Assembly (NCBI RefSeq): GCF_014161445.1
Contig: NZ_JABBXA010000003.1
Location: 124,001-188,000, forward strand
Origin: Microbispora sp. H13382
GTDB taxonomy: Bacteria > Actinomycetota > Actinomycetes > Streptosporangiales > Streptosporangiaceae
Direction: 5' to 3'
DNA length: 64,000 bases
The translations under genes and the position numbers were made by a program. Of this stretch, positions 19,611 through 27,624 are shown piece after piece. Under the pieces are notes generated by a model. The model searched no databases. It had not been told where the DNA came from and saw only the letters and a list, made by a program, of their open reading frames with translations. Each line of letters begins with the position of its first letter. The stretch's first letter is position 1.

Positions 19611-20549
19611 TCACGGGTCGGAGACGTCGTCCAGAGCCTCGCGGATCTCCCACGGCAGCGTCAGCTTCTCCGCCTGCAACACGCCGAGGAGTTGCGCGTG
19701 GGTGCGCGCGCCGACGATCGCCGACGACACGCCCGGGCGGTCGCGCACCCAGGCGAGCGCCACCGCGAGCGGCGACACGCCGAGCCCCTCGGCCGCCGTG
19801 GTCACCGACTCCACGATGCTGCGGCACCGCTCGTCCAGGTAGGGCCGGACGAACTCGGCGAAGTGCGGGGTGGCGGCGCGGGAGTCGGCGGGGATCCCGG
19901 TGCGGTACTTGCCGGTCAGCACGCCGCGTCCCAGCGGCGACCAGGCGAGGACCCCGGCGCCCACGTGCCCCGCGGCCGGCAGCAGCTCCTCCTCGGCGTC
20001 CCTGGCCAGCAGGGAGTACTCCACCTGCGCCGCGACGATCGGGGCCCGCGCGTCGCCGCACCGCTGCCAGGTGGCGGCGGCCGCGAGCTGCCAGCCGGTG
20101 TAGTTGCACACGCCCGCGTAGGCCGTACGGCCGGTGGAGACGGCGAAGTCGACGGCGGCGAGCGTCTCCTCCAGCGGCACCCGGGGGTCGAACGCGTGGA
20201 GCTGCCACAGGTCGACCTCCTCCAGCCCGAGCCGGGCCAGGGAGGCGTCGAGCGCCTGGATGAGGTGACGGCGGGAGGCGTCCCGCTCCCCGCCGGGGGT
20301 GAGCACCGCCTTGGTGGCGATCACCAGTTCCCCGCGCGGCACCACGTCGCGGATGAGCCGGCCGATCAGGCGCTCGGCGTCGCCGCCGCCGTACACGTCC
20401 GCGGTGTCGATCAGCGTGCCGCCGGCCTCGGCGAAGGCGGTGAGCTGCGCTGTCGCCTCCTCGGCGGAGGTGTCGCGGGCCCAGGTCATCGTGCCGAGCC
20501 CGATCCTGGACACCGACAGACCGCTGCGCCCGACTAGTCGCTGGTCCAT
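19611..20549 (-). CDS. aldo/keto reductase
   Basis: Protein of 312 residues with the NADPH-dependent aldo/keto reductase barrel. It shows GLGTMTWA near residue 18, DTADVYGGGDAE near residue 48 (the catalytic Asp and Tyr), the catalytic Lys in VIATKAV near residue 80, and the conserved His in LWQLHAFD. The C-terminal SSAIVGARTHAQL forms part of the cofactor site. It resembles the subfamily of beta-subunit-like and L-glyceraldehyde 3-phosphate reductases, but the substrate is unknown. Its ATG lies in one arm of a 17-bp perfect inverted repeat whose other arm contains the uppP ATG. The two divergent genes therefore begin with identical sequence. Confidence 0.9.
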   Translation of the reverse strand: MDQRLVGRSGLSVSRIGLGTMTWARDTSAEEATAQLTAFAEAGGTLIDTADVYGGGDAERLIGRLIRDVVPRGELVIATKAVLTPGGERDASRRHLIQALDASLARLGLEEVDLWQLHAFDPRVPLEETLAAVDFAVSTGRTAYAGVCNYTGWQLAAAATWQRCGDARAPIVAAQVEYSLLARDAEEELLPAAGHVGAGVLAWSPLGRGVLTGKYRTGIPADSRAATPHFAEFVRPYLDERCRSIVESVTTAAEGLGVSPLAVALAWVRDRPGVSSAIVGARTHAQLLGVLQAEKLTLPWEIREALDDVSDP

Positions 20550-20590
20550 GGTGCGGACAGACTAGCCGATAGGCTGTCCGCACCATGGAC
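20544..20590. promoter_or_regulatory. 17-bp perfect inverted repeat carrying both divergent start codons
   Basis: Arms at 20544-20560 and 20574-20590 are exact inverted copies separated by 13 bases. Each arm includes an ATG-GAC start (aldo/keto reductase on minus, uppP on plus). On each strand a TAG-N-CT box (TAGTCT or TAGGCT) ends nine bases before the ATG, so symmetrical, nearly leaderless promoters face each other. Confidence 0.8.
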
Positions 20591-21403
20591 GTACTACAGG
20601 CGATCGTGCTCGGGCTCGTGCAGGGTCTCACCGAGTTCCTGCCCATCTCCAGCTCAGCGCACCTGCTGATCGTGCCCAAGCTGGCGGGATGGGACGATCC
20701 CGGCGCCCCGTTCACCGCGGTGATCCAGCTCGGCACCATGCTCGCGGTGCTCATCTACTTCTGGCGCGACATCGTCCGGATCACCTGGACGTGGCTGCGC
20801 AGCCTGTGGACGCCGGAGCTGCGGGGCGACCTCGACGCGCGCATGGGGTGGTACATCGGCCTGGGCACGATCCCGATCGGCGTCGCCGGCCTGCTGTTCA
20901 AGGACGCGATCGAGGGCCCGGCCCGCAACCTGTGGCTGAACGCGGCCATGCTCATCGTCTTCGGCCTGCTGCTGCTCGCGGCCGACCAGATGGGCCGCAA
21001 GAAGAAGGAGGTCGCCGACCTCAACATGCGCGACGGCCTGATCATCGGCGCGTGGCAGATGCTGCCGCTGATCCCGGGCGCCTCCCGCTCGGGTTCCACG
21101 ATGACCGGCGCGATGTTCCTCGGGTACACGCGCGAGGCCGCCGCCCGCTACTCCTTCCTGCTGTCGATCCCGGCGGTGATCCTGTCGGGGCTGTTCGAGC
21201 TGCGGCACGTCGGCGACGGCGGCGGCCCGCCGGTGGCGGCGACCCTGATCGCGACCGTCGTGTCGTTCGTCGTCGGGTACGCCTCGATCGCCTGGCTGCT
21301 GCGTTACGTCGCGCGCCACTCGACCATCGTCTTCGTCGTCTACCGCGTCTTCGCGGGGACGTTCCTCCTCACGTTGCTGACCCTCGGGGTGGTGCAGTCA
21401 TGA
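20585..21403 (+). CDS. uppP: undecaprenyl-diphosphatase UppP/BacA
   Basis: Integral membrane protein of 272 residues that dephosphorylates undecaprenyl diphosphate so the lipid carrier can be reused for peptidoglycan and other envelope polymers. It also confers bacitracin tolerance. The motif [14 protein letters not shown] near residues 15-28 and [16 protein letters not shown] near residue 162 are the two conserved active-site segments, with the catalytic Glu and Arg. About eight hydrophobic helices are present. The ATG lies within the inverted repeat shared with the aldo/keto reductase. The stop overlaps the next start (ATGA), coupling it to the histidine phosphatase. Confidence 0.96.
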   Translation: MDVLQAIVLGLVQGLTEFLPISSSAHLLIVPKLAGWDDPGAPFTAVIQLGTMLAVLIYFWRDIVRITWTWLRSLWTPELRGDLDARMGWYIGLGTIPIGVAGLLFKDAIEGPARNLWLNAAMLIVFGLLLLAADQMGRKKKEVADLNMRDGLIIGAWQMLPLIPGASRSGSTMTGAMFLGYTREAAARYSFLLSIPAVILSGLFELRHVGDGGGPPVAATLIATVVSFVVGYASIAWLLRYVARHSTIVFVVYRVFAGTFLLTLLTLGVVQS

Positions 21404-22101
21404 CGACCGTTCTGCTCGTACGGCACGGTCTCACCGCGATGACCGGCCCGGTGCTGGCCGGCTGGACCCCGGGCGTCCACCTCGACGAGCGCGGCAGGGA
21501 GCAGGCGCGTGCGGTGGCCGAACGGCTCGCGCCCCTGGAACTGGACGCCATCGTGTCCAGCCCGCTGGAGCGGTGCCGGGAGACCGCCGCCGCCGTCGCC
21601 GAGGGGCGCGCGCTCACGGTCGAGACCGACGACAGGTTCGGCGAGTGCGGCTACGGCGACTGGACGGGCAGGCCGTTGAAGGAGCTCGCCGAGGAGCCGC
21701 TGTGGCGGGTCGTGCAGGCCCATCCCAGCGCGGCGGTGTTCCCCGGCGGTGAGGCCCTGGCGGAGGTGCAGAACCGCGCCGTGCGGGCCGTACGCGACTG
21801 GAACGAGCGGCTCGGCGAGAAGGCCACCTACATGGTGTGCAGCCACGGGGACGTGATCAAGGCGATCGTGGCCGACGCGCTCGGCCTCCACCTGGACCAG
21901 TTCCAGCGCATCACGGCCGACCCCGCCTCCGTCACGGTGATTCGCTACACCCCCCTGCGTCCCTTCCTGCTCAGGGCGAACGACGTGGGCGGGGGAGTGG
22001 CCAACCTGGTGCCCCCACCGGAGGTGTCGGAGGACGAAGACGGGGGAGAAACCCTCACCGGAAGCGACGCCGCCGTCGGCGGCGGACCCGGGACCACATA
22101 A
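21400..22101 (+). CDS. histidine phosphatase family protein (phosphoglycerate mutase-like)
   Basis: Protein of 233 residues from the histidine phosphatase superfamily. LLVRHGLTA at residues 5-13 holds the catalytic His and the RHG signature. [13 protein letters not shown] near residue 60 and [16 protein letters not shown] near residue 147 complete the active site. An acidic, Gly-rich tail of about 35 residues follows the domain. It starts four bases before the uppP stop and precedes DUF3090 and the SCO1664-like gene, the same order as in Streptomyces near mshC. The substrate is unknown; the gene group suggests a housekeeping role. Its TAA overlaps the -10 box of the next gene. Confidence 0.88.
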   Translation: MTTVLLVRHGLTAMTGPVLAGWTPGVHLDERGREQARAVAERLAPLELDAIVSSPLERCRETAAAVAEGRALTVETDDRFGECGYGDWTGRPLKELAEEPLWRVVQAHPSAAVFPGGEALAEVQNRAVRAVRDWNERLGEKATYMVCSHGDVIKAIVADALGLHLDQFQRITADPASVTVIRYTPLRPFLLRANDVGGGVANLVPPPEVSEDEDGGETLTGSDAAVGGGPGTT

Positions 22102-22104
22102 GGT
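22099..22104 (+). promoter_or_regulatory. -10 box for leaderless DUF3090 transcript
   Basis: TAAGGT ends six bases before ATG 22111 and shares its first three bases with the upstream stop codon. No ribosome-binding site is present. Confidence 0.45.
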
Positions 22105-22110
22105 CGGGCT

Positions 22111-22680
22111 ATGCCGGTCTTCGACTACGATCCGCCTGACAGGTTCGTGGCCGGTGCCGTGGGGCAACCGGGCGCACGAGCCTTCTTCCTGCAGGCCCGA
22201 GGCCAGGGCAGGATCACCACGGTGGCGCTCGAGAAGTTCCAGGTCGCCGTGCTGGCCGACCGCCTCGACGAGCTGCTCGACGAGGTGCTGCGGCGCAGCG
22301 GGGGGCGCGCGCCGGTCCCGGCCATGGCCCCGGCGGAACTGGCCGACGAGGGCCCCCTCGACCTGCCGATCGACGAGGACTTCCGGGTTGGGACGATGGC
22401 GCTCGCCTGGGATCCCGAGACCGCGCAGGTGATCATCGAGGCGCAGGAGGCGACGGAGGGCGACGAGGAGGACGAGCCGCCGCTGGACGACGACCGGCCC
22501 GAGCCCGCCGTCCTCAGGGTGCGGATCAGCGCCGCCGCCGCCCGCGCCTTCAGCCGCCGGGCGCTCGATGTGGTCGCAGCGGGCCGCCCGCCGTGCCCGC
22601 TGTGCGGCCGGCCGCTCGATCCCGAGGGGCACATCTGCGTCCGCCTCAACGGCCACCATCCCGGGGTGTTCTCGGCATGA
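22111..22680 (+). CDS. DUF3090 family protein
   Basis: Protein of 189 residues from the actinobacterial DUF3090 family (SCO1665-like). It opens with PVFDYDPPDRFVAGAVGQPG and ends with CPLCGRPLDPEGHICVRLNG near residues 164-183. That last segment has three cysteines and later histidines (the tail reads NGHHPG) and could bind zinc. The middle contains an acidic loop. Function is unknown. The conserved neighbourhood (histidine phosphatase, DUF3090, SCO1664-like kinase fold, mshC) suggests a shared and probably regulatory or housekeeping role. The message seems leaderless, from a TAAGGT box overlapping the previous stop codon. Confidence 0.88.
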   Translation: MPVFDYDPPDRFVAGAVGQPGARAFFLQARGQGRITTVALEKFQVAVLADRLDELLDEVLRRSGGRAPVPAMAPAELADEGPLDLPIDEDFRVGTMALAWDPETAQVIIEAQEATEGDEEDEPPLDDDRPEPAVLRVRISAAAARAFSRRALDVVAAGRPPCPLCGRPLDPEGHICVRLNGHHPGVFSA

Positions 22681-22737
22681 GAGGCACGGCGTGAACGGCT
22701 GGAAGGGCGGCGGCGCGCCGCGCGGGCGAGGAACCGG

Positions 22738-23499
22738 ATGACGACGGAGGACGAGGCGAGCATCAGCGACGTGGACGGGCCGGGGCTGGACGACGCGGCG
22801 GCCATGCGCCTGCTGCGGGAGGGCACCTTAGAAGTGGCCGGGCGACTCGTCGAGGCCACGAACATGACGCTTTACTGCTCCATCAGCGACGGTGAGCACG
22901 CGGCGGCGTGCGTGTACAAGCCGGTGCGCGGGGAGCGCCCCCTTTGGGACTTCCCCGACGGCACGCTGGCGGCCCGTGAGGTGGCCGCCTACGAGGTGGC
23001 GGCCGCCACCGGATGGCGCATCGTGCCGCCGACCGTCTACCGGGACGGCCCCTTCGGCCCGGGGATGGTGCAGCTGTGGATCGACGCCGATCCCGAGGCC
23101 GACCTGATGGCCCTCATGCGCAGCCGCAACCCCGCGCTTCGCCGCATGGCCGTCTTCGACGCCGTGGTGAACAACGCCGACCGCAAGGGCGGCCACCTGC
23201 TGCCGCTGCCCGACGGGCACGTCTACGGGGTCGACCACGGGGTCTGCTTCGCGGTGGAGGACAAGCTGCGCACCGTGCTGTGGCAGTGGCGCGGCAAGAC
23301 GCTGCCGCGCGAGTCGGTCAACGTGCTGGTGCGGCTGGAGCGCGAGATCGAGCGCGGCCGCCTCGGCCGGCGCCTGCGTGAGCTGCTGACCCAGGCCGAG
23401 GTGGAGGCCACGTGGGAGCGGGTCAAGAGGCTGCTGGCCACCGGGGTCCACCCGCACCCCTCCGAGGACTGGCCCGCGATCCCGTGGCCCCCGATTTGA
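22738..23499 (+). CDS. SCO1664 family protein (PI3/4-kinase-like fold)
   Basis: Protein of 253 residues matching the actinobacterial SCO1664 family, which has remote similarity to phosphatidylinositol 3/4-kinase-type or aminoglycoside-type kinases. Landmarks are ACVYKPVRGERPLWDFPDGTLA near residue 60 (likely nucleotide-binding Lys), FDAVVNNADRKGGHLL near residue 140 (Asn-Asp-Arg catalytic loop type), and VYGVDHGVCF near residue 160 (metal-binding Asp-His). The kinase activity and the target are not established for the family. It follows DUF3090 by 57 bases and is presumably part of the same conserved housekeeping group ahead of mshC. Confidence 0.85.
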   Translation: MTTEDEASISDVDGPGLDDAAAMRLLREGTLEVAGRLVEATNMTLYCSISDGEHAAACVYKPVRGERPLWDFPDGTLAAREVAAYEVAAATGWRIVPPTVYRDGPFGPGMVQLWIDADPEADLMALMRSRNPALRRMAVFDAVVNNADRKGGHLLPLPDGHVYGVDHGVCFAVEDKLRTVLWQWRGKTLPRESVNVLVRLEREIERGRLGRRLRELLTQAEVEATWERVKRLLATGVHPHPSEDWPAIPWPPI

Positions 23500-23578
23500 T
23501 CGCCGCAGACAGGCTTGCGCAAAACGTGCGGATTGTGCACTCTGCAGGGGTCTCTACCGATATTGGAGGGAACGCGCA

Positions 23579-24358
23579 TTGTGTACGGTCATCGTGAGCG
23601 TTGAGCCGGAGTCCGGTACGCCCGTGCTCCTCGCGGGAGTGCGTGACGAGTTCGTCGTGCGGCCGTGGATGTCGCCGGACCGGCACTGGCCCGCGTATCC
23701 CGGCCTGGTCGGCGGCCGCGACCTGGAGGCGGGCGGCACCTGGCTGGCCGCCGATCCCGTGGGGCGGCGCGTGGCGGCGCTGCTCAACGGAGAGGGGACG
23801 GCGGCTCCGGCGGGCCGGCGTCACTCACGGGGCGAACTGCCCCTCCTGGCCGCCGCCACGGGGGAGCTCCCGTCGCTCGACCTGTCCTGGTACGACCCCT
23901 TCCACCTCGTTCTCGGCGGGCTCGACGGCGTACGGCTGTGGAGCTGGGACGGCGAGATCCTGACCGAGGAGAAGCTGCCCGAGGGTGTTCACATGATCGT
24001 GAACACGGGCTGGGACCGCGGCGAGAGCGCGCCGCGCACCGCCTGGTTCCGGCCCCGGTTCGCCCGGGCCGCCCGGCCCGGATGGACCACGGGCGGCTCG
24101 TCCGAACGGTTCTGGGGGGAGTGGCTCGACCCCGCGTCGGGCGCCGGGCTGGCCTGGGACGATCCCCGCGCGCTGGTCATGCGGCGGCGGCTGCCGGACG
24201 GCCGGGTCTTCGCCAGCCTGTCGGTCACGCTGGTCGCCCTCGCGGAGCAGGGGCTGCGCTACGACTTCTGCCCCCAGCCGGACGATCCCGACACCTGGCA
24301 CCAGATCGACACCTCGTGGACCAGACCGGCTGAACCGGTCCGCCGGCCTCGCGGATAG
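23579..24358 (+). CDS. NRDE (TANGO2-like) family protein
   Basis: Protein of 259 residues from the NRDE/TANGO2 family, which has an Ntn-hydrolase-like fold. Family members start Met-Cys-Thr, and here the Cys codon directly follows TTG at 23579, so an uncommon TTG start is implied. A strong GGAGGG lies eight bases before it. Landmarks are [10 protein letters not shown], a variant of the NRDE motif, near residue 22, GTWLAAD near residue 52, and the C-terminal HQIDTSW. The biochemical role is unresolved; eukaryotic TANGO2 is linked to heme or acyl-lipid handling. Its TAG stop overlaps the -10 box of mshC. Confidence 0.82.
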   Translation: MCTVIVSVEPESGTPVLLAGVRDEFVVRPWMSPDRHWPAYPGLVGGRDLEAGGTWLAADPVGRRVAALLNGEGTAAPAGRRHSRGELPLLAAATGELPSLDLSWYDPFHLVLGGLDGVRLWSWDGEILTEEKLPEGVHMIVNTGWDRGESAPRTAWFRPRFARAARPGWTTGGSSERFWGEWLDPASGAGLAWDDPRALVMRRRLPDGRVFASLSVTLVALAEQGLRYDFCPQPDDPDTWHQIDTSWTRPAEPVRRPRG

Positions 24359-24361
24359 GCT
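24356..24361 (+). promoter_or_regulatory. -10 box for leaderless mshC transcript
   Basis: TAGGCT ends exactly seven bases before ATG 24369 and shares TAG with the upstream stop codon. The start lacks a ribosome-binding site. Confidence 0.5.
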
Positions 24362-24368
24362 TCACACC

Positions 24369-25580
24369 ATGCGATCGTGGTCTGCTCCGAATGTCCCCAG
24401 GTTGCCTGGTCCGGGCCTTCCGCTCCGTCTGTACGACACCGCCGCCCGTGAGGTGCGGGAGACGGCCCCCTCCGGCGAGGCCCGTCTGTACGTCTGCGGC
24501 ATCACGCCGTACGACGCCACCCACCTCGGGCACGCCAACACCTACCTCGCCTTCGACCTGGTCAACCGGGTGTGGCGGGACGCCGGCCACGACGTGCACT
24601 ACACCCAGAACGCCACCGACGTGGACGACCCGCTCCTGGAGCGGGCCGAGGCGACCGGGACCGACTGGCGCTCCCTCGGCGAGCGCGAGATCGAGCTGTT
24701 CCGGTCCGACATGGAGGCGCTGCGCATCCTGCCGCCCCGCGAGTACGTCGGGGTCACCGAGACCGTCGGGGAGATCGTCGATCTGATCGTCCGGCTGGCC
24801 GAGCGGGGCGCCACGTACGAGATCGACGGGGACGTCTACTTCTCCGTCGCCGCCGCACCCAAGTTCGGCGCGGTCTCGGGCTACTCCGAGGAGACCATGC
24901 TGGAGCTGTTCGGCGAGCGCGGGGGCGACCCCGGCAGGCAGGGCAAGCGCCATCCGCTCGACTGGCTGCTCTGGCGGGCGGAACGACCGGGAGAGCCGTC
25001 CTGGGAGTCGCCGTTCGGCCCCGGCCGGCCCGGCTGGCACGTCGAGTGCACCGCCATCGCCCTGCGCAACCTGGGCAGCGGCTTCGACGTCGCCGGCGGC
25101 GGTTCGGACCTGATCTTCCCCCACCACGAGATGGGCGCCTGCGAAGGCCACGTGGCCACCGGCGAGTGGCCGTTCGCGCGGGCGTACGTCCACGCGGGCA
25201 TGGTCGGCCTGGACGGCGAGAAGATGTCCAAGTCCAAGGGCAACCTCGTGTTCGTCTCCCGCCTGCGGCAGACGGCCGACCCCATGGCCGTCCGGCTGGC
25301 CCTGCTGGCGCACCACTACCGCACGGACTGGGAGTGGACGCCGGACCAGCTCGCCACGGCGGAGGAGAGGCTGGCGCGGTGGCGGGCGGCGGTGGCGCGC
25401 CCGGCGGGCCCCGCGGGCGGCCCGGTGCTGGCGGCGGTGCGCGAGTGTCTGACCGGCGACCTCGACGCCCCGGGCGCGCTCGCGGCGATCGACGCCTGGG
25501 CGGCGGCGGAGGGCGACGACGCCTCCTCACCGGCGCTGGTGCGCGACATCGCCGACGCGCTCCTCGGCGTCGCCCTCTGA
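24369..25580 (+). CDS. mshC: mycothiol ligase MshC (Cys:GlcN-Ins ligase)
   Basis: Protein of 403 residues related to cysteinyl-tRNA synthetase but serving mycothiol synthesis. It activates cysteine with ATP and joins it to glucosaminyl-inositol. The HIGH-type motif is THLGHANTY near residue 55, and KMSKSKGN near residue 288 is the second ATP-binding motif. The zinc-site segments ([25 protein letters not shown]) are present. At about 400 residues with [13 protein letters not shown] and no anticodon-binding tail, it fits MshC rather than CysS. Mycothiol is the major actinobacterial thiol, and this gene is a strong taxonomic marker. A leaderless start is likely. Confidence 0.95.
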   Translation: MRSWSAPNVPRLPGPGLPLRLYDTAAREVRETAPSGEARLYVCGITPYDATHLGHANTYLAFDLVNRVWRDAGHDVHYTQNATDVDDPLLERAEATGTDWRSLGEREIELFRSDMEALRILPPREYVGVTETVGEIVDLIVRLAERGATYEIDGDVYFSVAAAPKFGAVSGYSEETMLELFGERGGDPGRQGKRHPLDWLLWRAERPGEPSWESPFGPGRPGWHVECTAIALRNLGSGFDVAGGGSDLIFPHHEMGACEGHVATGEWPFARAYVHAGMVGLDGEKMSKSKGNLVFVSRLRQTADPMAVRLALLAHHYRTDWEWTPDQLATAEERLARWRAAVARPAGPAGGPVLAAVRECLTGDLDAPGALAAIDAWAAAEGDDASSPALVRDIADALLGVAL

Positions 25581-25702
25581 CAGATATAGGAGCATCCCTC
25601 GCCCTGACGGCACCGGCGCCCCTCGCCTCGGCGGCACGGGCCGTCCCCAGGCCGCGGCCACGACGGGCCTGACCCGGGGACGGCGACCACGCCGGACGCG
25701 CT

Positions 25703-26338
25703 CTACGGCGCGGGAACCAGGTCGCGAGCGGTGTCAGGACGGTCGACGAAGAGCTCGCCGGCGGGTTCCTCCGCGCGGAGGGCGGAGCCGGCGAAGTTCG
25801 CCTCGACCGCGCTTTTCTCAGCCGCGCTGGGGTTGGCGTTGGTGCAGCTCACCGGGGCGCTGTGACCGGACATCAGGTCGGTGCAGCGGCCGGTGCGCCG
25901 GTCGGGCAGACCGAGGATGTGGCCGATTTCATGGGTGGCGATGCGCAGGGGATAGTAGCCCTCGGCGGTCGCCTCCCTGCCCATCCAGATGGTGCCCCGG
26001 CCCAGTCTGGTGACGCTCGTGCGGGGCCAGCCGTTGTCGGCGAGCACCACGAAGTCCGCGGGTGTGCCCGCCACGAGCCGGACGTTGCTGACGGAGGCGT
26101 TCCAGACCTGTGCGGCCTGGTCCATCACCGTGCGGAACTCGGCGGCCCTGCTCGCGTCGTACCGCAGCACGCGCACCGCCGCGTTCGCGGCCGTGTTCGC
26201 CGCCGTGGCGCCGGCCGGTCCCGCCGCCCGGGCCGGCGACACCGTGAGCAGCACGGCCGCTCCCGTGAGCAGGGCCGCGACGGTCCGGAGGAACCGTGAC
26301 ACTCGCATCGGGGACACTCGCATCGGGGACATTCGCAT
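25703..26338 (-). CDS. secreted snapalysin-type zinc metalloprotease
   Basis: Protein of 211 residues. A signal peptide (basic start, hydrophobic stretch, then ARA) covers about residues 14-38. The mature part carries HEIGHILGLPD near residue 136, the HExxHxxGxxD zinc site of snapalysins (peptidase family M7), and a cysteine pair around GRCTDLMSGHSAPVSC. Snapalysins are small secreted milk-hydrolysing proteases of actinomycetes. The N-terminus is unusual: a 15-bp unit repeated about three times provides in-frame ATGs at 26338, 26323 and 26308. Only the first is preceded by a clear GGAG site, so it was chosen. The last residues after the fold are Ala/Glu/Asp-rich. Confidence 0.88.
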   Translation of the reverse strand: MRMSPMRVSPMRVSRFLRTVAALLTGAAVLLTVSPARAAGPAGATAANTAANAAVRVLRYDASRAAEFRTVMDQAAQVWNASVSNVRLVAGTPADFVVLADNGWPRTSVTRLGRGTIWMGREATAEGYYPLRIATHEIGHILGLPDRRTGRCTDLMSGHSAPVSCTNANPSAAEKSAVEANFAGSALRAEEPAGELFVDRPDTARDLVPAP

Positions 26339-26340
26339 GG
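26301..26340. repeat. 15-bp tandem repeat at the start of the snapalysin gene
   Basis: ACTCGCATCGGGGAC occurs at 26301-26315 and 26316-26330, with a third, partial and slightly diverged copy to 26340. Each copy carries an in-frame ATG on the minus strand, so copy number changes the N-terminal extension without shifting the frame. Confidence 0.85.
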
Positions 26341-26486
26341 GGGTCTCCTCGGCTGGGGGATGACCACCACGAGGCGCGCCGGTGATCGGGGTGTCTCGGG
26401 TGGGGCTGCCGCCAACGTACGTTCGGCGGGCCCGGCGGAGGACAGGCCAATTTCCCCCTACTACCGCGTTATGGAAGGCGGGGCGT

Positions 26487-26627
26487 TCACCCGATCGGCA
26501 CCCGGGGGGCCAGCCAGGGGAACACGACGTACCACAGCGCGGCCACCGTCACGCCGGTCAGCAGCAGGACGACGGCCAGCCGGAGCGCGGTGCCGCCGGG
26601 CAGCCGCCGCCAGAGGAATCTGTACAC
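26487..26627 (-). CDS. small membrane protein downstream of class E sortase
   Basis: A 46-residue protein from GTG 26627, preceded by a GAGGGAGA ribosome-binding site and starting 16 bases after the sortase stop. It begins YRFLWRRLPGGTALRLA, crosses the membrane once (about residues 14-36), and ends in a short PRVPIG tail. Short proteins of this type with a basic start and a single helix are commonly found after class E sortases in actinomycetes. The role is unknown. An accessory or anchoring partner of the sortase is a reasonable guess from the tight linkage. Confidence 0.75.
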   Translation of the reverse strand: MYRFLWRRLPGGTALRLAVVLLLTGVTVAALWYVVFPWLAPRVPIG

Positions 26628-26643
26628 GCCGGTTCTCCCTCGG

Positions 26644-27294
26644 TCAGTCCTGGCGTTCCTCGCGGCGCACGAGCACGCCCTGGACGACCAGGCGCTGCGC
26701 CGCGGAGAACTCGGGGTGGCAGGTGGTCATGGTCATCACCGCGGTCGTGGGCCGCCGCCCGGGATGGCCGGGAACGGGGTCGACGACGTCGACCTCCCCG
26801 GGATCGACGACCTCCTTGCGCGTGACCTCGTAGGTGTAGCGGGCGTCCCGCGCGTCCACCACGATGTCGTCGCCGCGCCGCAGTTCGTCGAGCCGGTTGA
26901 ACGGCGCGGCGTAGGTGGTGCGGTGCCCGGAGAGCACGAAGTTGCCCACCTGACCGGGCAGCGCCGTGCCGGGGAAGTGACCGGGGCCCTTGCGCAGCTC
27001 CGCCGGCCCGACGCCCTCGACGACCGCGAACCGGTATCCGGCCCCCAGCCGGGGGATGCGCAGCAGCGCCAGGGCGTCGCCGAGCCGCACCGCGCCGGGG
27101 CCCGCGTGCCCCCGGTCCCTGTCGAACACCTCGCCGAGCCTCTGCTGGAGCACGTGCTGCTCCCGCTCGGTCTCCGCGCCGGTGCCCCAGAGCAGGTACG
27201 CGTAGAACAGCAGCAGGACCAGCCCCGCGGGCAGGCACAGCTCGCCGATGACCCGTACGACCGTCCGCACGGCCCCGTCGTCTTCTTCCCGCAC
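26644..27294 (-). CDS. class E sortase
   Basis: Membrane transpeptidase of about 216 residues that would cleave a C-terminal sorting motif and join surface proteins to peptidoglycan. A single N-terminal helix (VIGELCLPAGLVLLLFYAYL) anchors it. The catalytic His lies in LSGHRTTYAAPFN, and the catalytic Cys in TMTTCHPEFSAAQRL, which also provides the Arg. The GPGHFPGTALPGQVGNFV stretch is typical of class E. The start is ambiguous: GTG at 27318, 27294 and further downstream are all in frame, and GATACT six bases before 27294 favours a leaderless start there. Two LPFTG proteins start 0.3 and 1.8 kb away and are its obvious substrates. Confidence 0.9.
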   Translation of the reverse strand: MREEDDGAVRTVVRVIGELCLPAGLVLLLFYAYLLWGTGAETEREQHVLQQRLGEVFDRDRGHAGPGAVRLGDALALLRIPRLGAGYRFAVVEGVGPAELRKGPGHFPGTALPGQVGNFVLSGHRTTYAAPFNRLDELRRGDDIVVDARDARYTYEVTRKEVVDPGEVDVVDPVPGHPGRRPTTAVMTMTTCHPEFSAAQRLVVQGVLVRREERQD

Positions 27295-27378
27295 GGACCG
27301 AGTATCGCCTTCATGCACAGGCTCGCGGTGGCGCTGGAACGGGCGTTGGTCGAATCTTTGGCACGTCGGCCAAGGGGC

Positions 27379-27624
27379 GGTGAGTTCGTCACGTGTTCCG
27401 CGCCGTATGGCCCGCGCCGTTCGATCGTGTGCGCGGTCCGTCGCCCCACCTGCGGTGGAGGGTGATCGGTCAACGCCGTGAAAAGGTAAACGATCCTTTC
27501 GTTAAACACTGAGTGCCGGACCTGGAGGCTCTTCCCCGAATGAGTACAACGGTAGAGCAGCGAAATACCGCTGGTGACTCAGTAAATACTTATTCGCTTG
27601 AGCCGGCTTTATCGGGAGTCCGAA
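27379..27624 (+). repeat. duplicated 246-bp leader, copy A, before the first LPFTG gene
   Basis: This stretch aligns without net insertion or deletion to 28877-29122. It is variable overall but has well-kept blocks: the GTTCCGCGCCGTA region, CGATCCTT near position 113, GAGCAGCGAAAT with a CAGCG-CGCTG hairpin, and ATCGGGAGTCC at the ribosome-binding site. It fills the 306-bp gap between sortase and LPFTG gene and probably contains the promoter and 5' leader. Confidence 0.8.
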
